From: Burkholderiales bacterium UBA6064
Lineage (GTDB): Bacteria > Pseudomonadota > Gammaproteobacteria > Burkholderiales > Burkholderiaceae_B
Direction of reading: 5' to 3'
Assembly: GCA_002428895.1 (NCBI GenBank)
Contig: DIYC01000117.1
Span: 1 to 7,576, forward strand
DNA length: 7,576 nucleotides
Position numbers and translations under genes: made by a program. Positions 6,019 through 7,576 of the stretch are shown piece by piece. The stretch's first letter is position 1. Each line of letters opens with the position of its first letter. The notes under the pieces were generated by a model, which saw only the letters and a program-made list of their open reading frames with translations, had not been told where the DNA came from and did not search any database.

Positions 6019-6462
6019 ATGGCAAAAGTTGAAAAGTCAGTTTTAGTTCATTTTACTGCAAGCAGCATGTATAACTTAGTGCGTGACGTGCCTAAATACC
6101 CCGAGTTTTTGCCTTGGTGTGGGGGTGCTACTTTGCAGCCTTTATCAGCCATTCAAGAAAAAGCGTCTGTCACGATTGCGTTTAAAGGGGTTAAGCAACA
6201 GTTTACTACATTAAACCAATTAACTCCGAATCAAGTGATCGCTATGAGCCTTGTTGATGGTCCATTTAAAAAATTACAAGGCCGGTGGGTTTTTCAATCG
6301 TTGAATGCGCAGAGTTGTAAAGTATCTTTTGAGCTTGAATATGAGTTTTCAAATTTTATCTTAAGCAAGTTGGTGGGCCCAATTTTTAATACAATTGCTA
6401 AAACATTTGTCGATCATTTTATTAAAAGGGCACAAGACCTTCATCAAAAAGGGCTACTGTAA
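6019..6462 (+). CDS. ratA: RatA-type START/SRPBCC (COQ10-like) protein
   Basis: A 147-residue single-domain protein of the START-like (SRPBCC) superfamily, COQ10/RatA branch. These proteins have a hydrophobic cavity; mitochondrial COQ10 binds ubiquinone, and E. coli RatA has been reported to bind 50S subunits and hinder 70S assembly. Family signatures are YNLVRDVPKYPEFLPWC (18-34), the DGPFKKLQGRW stretch (80-90) and the long C-terminal helix (about 115-143) that closes the cavity. Length is normal. The ATG at 6019 gives the usual short N-terminus before the first strand. It stands back to back with smpB and 64 bp before ratB, the conserved neighbourhood across beta- and gammaproteobacteria. 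Whether the cellular role here is quinone handling or ribosome-related cannot be told from the sequence. Confidence 0.93.
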   Translation: MAKVEKSVLVHFTASSMYNLVRDVPKYPEFLPWCGGATLQPLSAIQEKASVTIAFKGVKQQFTTLNQLTPNQVIAMSLVDGPFKKLQGRWVFQSLNAQSCKVSFELEYEFSNFILSKLVGPIFNTIAKTFVDHFIKRAQDLHQKGLL

Positions 6463-6513
6463 TGTGTTCAAATTGTTGTCGTGCCCAGTTGTTGGTTTGC
6501 CGCCGAATTTTAA

Positions 6514-6518
6514 AAAGG
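6514..6518 (+). promoter_or_regulatory. ribosome binding site that sets the ratB start
   Basis: AAAGG lies 8 bases before the ATG at 6527. The reading frame is open back to an ATG at 6395 inside ratA, and another ATG lies at 6539; neither matches the spacing of this site nor the family start. Confidence 0.6.
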
Positions 6519-6526
6519 CAAGCTTA

Positions 6527-6880
6527 ATGGCACAAACAATGACAGTCAGTTGGATCGTTTTGAATTCAGAAGACGGTGGGGTTCTTCATCGTTTACCTCA
6601 ATCTCTTGAAGTCAGTGTAACCGCTACGGTGGGTCAAGTTTTGGCTTTATTGCCACTTAAACAATTACCTGCTGAGTTGCTACGTCATCGGCAAGTTGCG
6701 ATTTTTGGTCAATATGCGGTCAGTGACACGCCTTTAAGTGAGGGCGATCGCATCGAGATTTTAGATGTACTTCGGTTTGAACCCAATGAGAGCCGACTTC
6801 GGCGTGCTGCCCGAAAAAACCAAACTCTAACTGTAGGGCAGCGTGCCCAACCCAGGCGCAGTAAACAGCAAACCTCGTAA
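6527..6880 (+). CDS. ratB: RnfH/RatB family ubiquitin-like-fold protein
   Basis: A 117-residue protein of the RnfH/RatB family (beta-grasp fold), usually encoded next to ratA. The N-terminal strand MTVSWIVLNSED, the central VAIFGQYA (57-64) and the signature EGDRIEI (72-78) fit the family. The normally following RPL.DPKE.RR.RA segment is altered here to LDVLRFEPNESRLRRAAR (79-96). A basic tail rich in Arg, Lys and Gln (about 97-117) extends beyond the core. The start at 6527 is preferred over the in-frame ATG at 6395, because the latter would overlap ratA by 68 bp and add a segment not found in the family, and because a ribosome binding site fits 6527. It is the second gene of a ratA-ratB pair. 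Molecular function is unsettled for this family; the altered signature lowers confidence in the symbol slightly. Confidence 0.85.
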   Translation: MAQTMTVSWIVLNSEDGGVLHRLPQSLEVSVTATVGQVLALLPLKQLPAELLRHRQVAIFGQYAVSDTPLSEGDRIEILDVLRFEPNESRLRRAARKNQTLTVGQRAQPRRSKQQTS

Positions 6881-6894
6881 CTGCTCGTTCGGCT

Positions 6895-6922
6895 TTGGTT
6901 TGGCGTGTTCTTCCTGTATAAT
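6895..6922 (+). promoter_or_regulatory. guaB promoter
   Basis: A perfect -10 box TATAAT (6917-6922) lies 16 bases after TTGGTT (6895-6900). The predicted start is near 6929, giving a leader of about 20 nt that carries AGGAG (6937-6941) 7 bases before the guaB ATG. The palindrome TTTGCGCAAA (6928-6937) sits at the start site and may be an operator. Confidence 0.55.
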
Positions 6923-6948
6923 TCGCTTTTGCGCAAAGGAGAAATTGC

Positions 6949-7576
6949 ATGCGTATCAAGCAAAAAGCACTTACTTTTGATGATGTGCTACTCGTTCCTG
7001 CTTATTCTGAAGTTTTACCTAAAGACACCCAGTTAACCACTCAGTTAAGTCGCAATATTAAACTAAATATTCCGCTGGTTTCTGCCGCGATGGATACCGT
7101 GACTGAAAGTCGTTTAGCCATAGCGATTGCACAAGAAGGCGGTATTGGTATCGTGCATAAAAACCTGTCTGCGCAGCAACAAGCAGCCGAGGTTGCTAAA
7201 GTGAAGCGCCATGAATCGGGTGTGCTTCGTGACCCCATCACCATTGAGCCTGAAATGACCGTAAGGCAAGTGGTGGAATTAACCAAGCAGCACCACATTT
7301 CAGGTTTCCCTGTGATTAAACATGGTGCTGTTGTCGGCATTGTCACTAATCGAGATTTGCGGTTTGAATCCAATTTAGATCAGCCGGTCTCTAACATCAT
7401 GACTCATCGTGACCGTTTGGTGACTGTGTCTGAAAATGATTCGCTCGAAGTCGCTAAAAAACTTATGCACAAGCATCGACTTGAAAGGGTGTTGGTTGTC
7501 GGCGAGCAGGATCAATTGCTCGGTTTAATTACAGTTAAAGATATCAATAAAGCCACAGAACACCCGTGTGCCTGTA
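6949..7576 (+). CDS. guaB: inosine-5'-monophosphate dehydrogenase, 5' part only
   Basis: The first 209 codons of IMP dehydrogenase, which oxidises IMP to XMP with NAD+, the first committed step of GMP synthesis; the gene continues past the right edge. [19 protein letters not shown] (6-24), [14 protein letters not shown] (40-53) and [11 protein letters not shown] (64-74) form the first part of the TIM barrel. The two CBS domains inserted in the barrel follow: about 93-150 ([17 protein letters not shown]) and about 153-209 ([17 protein letters not shown]). These usually bind adenine or guanine nucleotides and tune activity. The catalytic Cys loop lies beyond the window. The start is fixed by a strong AGGAG and by the family N-terminus. 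It follows ratB by 68 bp but has its own promoter. It reads most like betaproteobacterial GuaB. Confidence 0.97.
   Translation, partial: MRIKQKALTFDDVLLVPAYSEVLPKDTQLTTQLSRNIKLNIPLVSAAMDTVTESRLAIAIAQEGGIGIVHKNLSAQQQAAEVAKVKRHESGVLRDPITIEPEMTVRQVVELTKQHHISGFPVIKHGAVVGIVTNRDLRFESNLDQPVSNIMTHRDRLVTVSENDSLEVAKKLMHKHRLERVLVVGEQDQLLGLITVKDINKATEHPCAC

Noticed and set aside
6395..6526. Longer N-terminus for RatB starting inside ratA
   Set aside because: It would overlap ratA by 68 bp and add 44 residues unlike the RnfH/RatB family, while AAAGG sits 8 bases before the ATG at 6527.
6709..6963. Two minus-strand ORFs of 79 and 84 codons across the end of ratB and the guaB promoter
   Set aside because: They overlap ratB and the guaB promoter in shadow frames and are Arg/Ser-rich low-information translations; they match no family.
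7041..7373. Minus-strand ORF of 110 codons inside guaB
   Set aside because: It is antisense to conserved IMP dehydrogenase sequence; its Cys/Ser-rich translation reflects the complementary strand.

Overview
The window looks like chromosomal DNA from a moderately AT-rich betaproteobacterium, or a close relative. This rests on protein flavour and gene order, not on any search. The gene order smpB, ratA, ratB, guaB is a usual betaproteobacterial arrangement. GuaB, SmpB and FdxA read like betaproteobacterial family members, and the Fpr (ending ...VENYW) and the intracellular polyhydroxyalkanoate (PHA) depolymerase fit the same group. Genus is not called.

Layout. (1) Positions 1-1646, minus strand: fdxA (7Fe ferredoxin), then fpr (ferredoxin-NADP+ reductase) 15 bp later, then the first 134 codons of an intracellular PHA depolymerase, which runs off the left edge. 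FdxA and Fpr are a plausible redox pair: Fpr moves electrons between NADP(H) and FdxA. The depolymerase probably has its own promoter. (2) Positions 1875-2984, plus strand: a PAS / degenerate HisKA / REC protein. It has a full receiver domain, but its histidine-kinase dimerization helix has Gln in place of the phospho-accepting His, and the ATPase domain is missing. (3) Positions 3228-5405, plus strand: an unrecognised 725-residue acidic protein. It carries an HEVSH zincin-like motif in its N-terminal part and a C-terminal half of divergent ~25-residue helical repeats. This is the most unusual gene here. (4) Positions 5495-7576: smpB (minus), divergent from ratA-ratB (plus), followed by the 5' part of guaB (plus). 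This is a housekeeping block for trans-translation, RatA/RatB-family proteins and GMP synthesis.

No rRNA, tRNA, tmRNA, CRISPR array, insertion sequence or integrase is visible. No gene-free stretch exceeds 300 bases. The longest gaps (1647-1874 and 2985-3227) hold candidate promoters; the second also has ATTAATC repeats and an imperfect palindrome just before the unknown gene.
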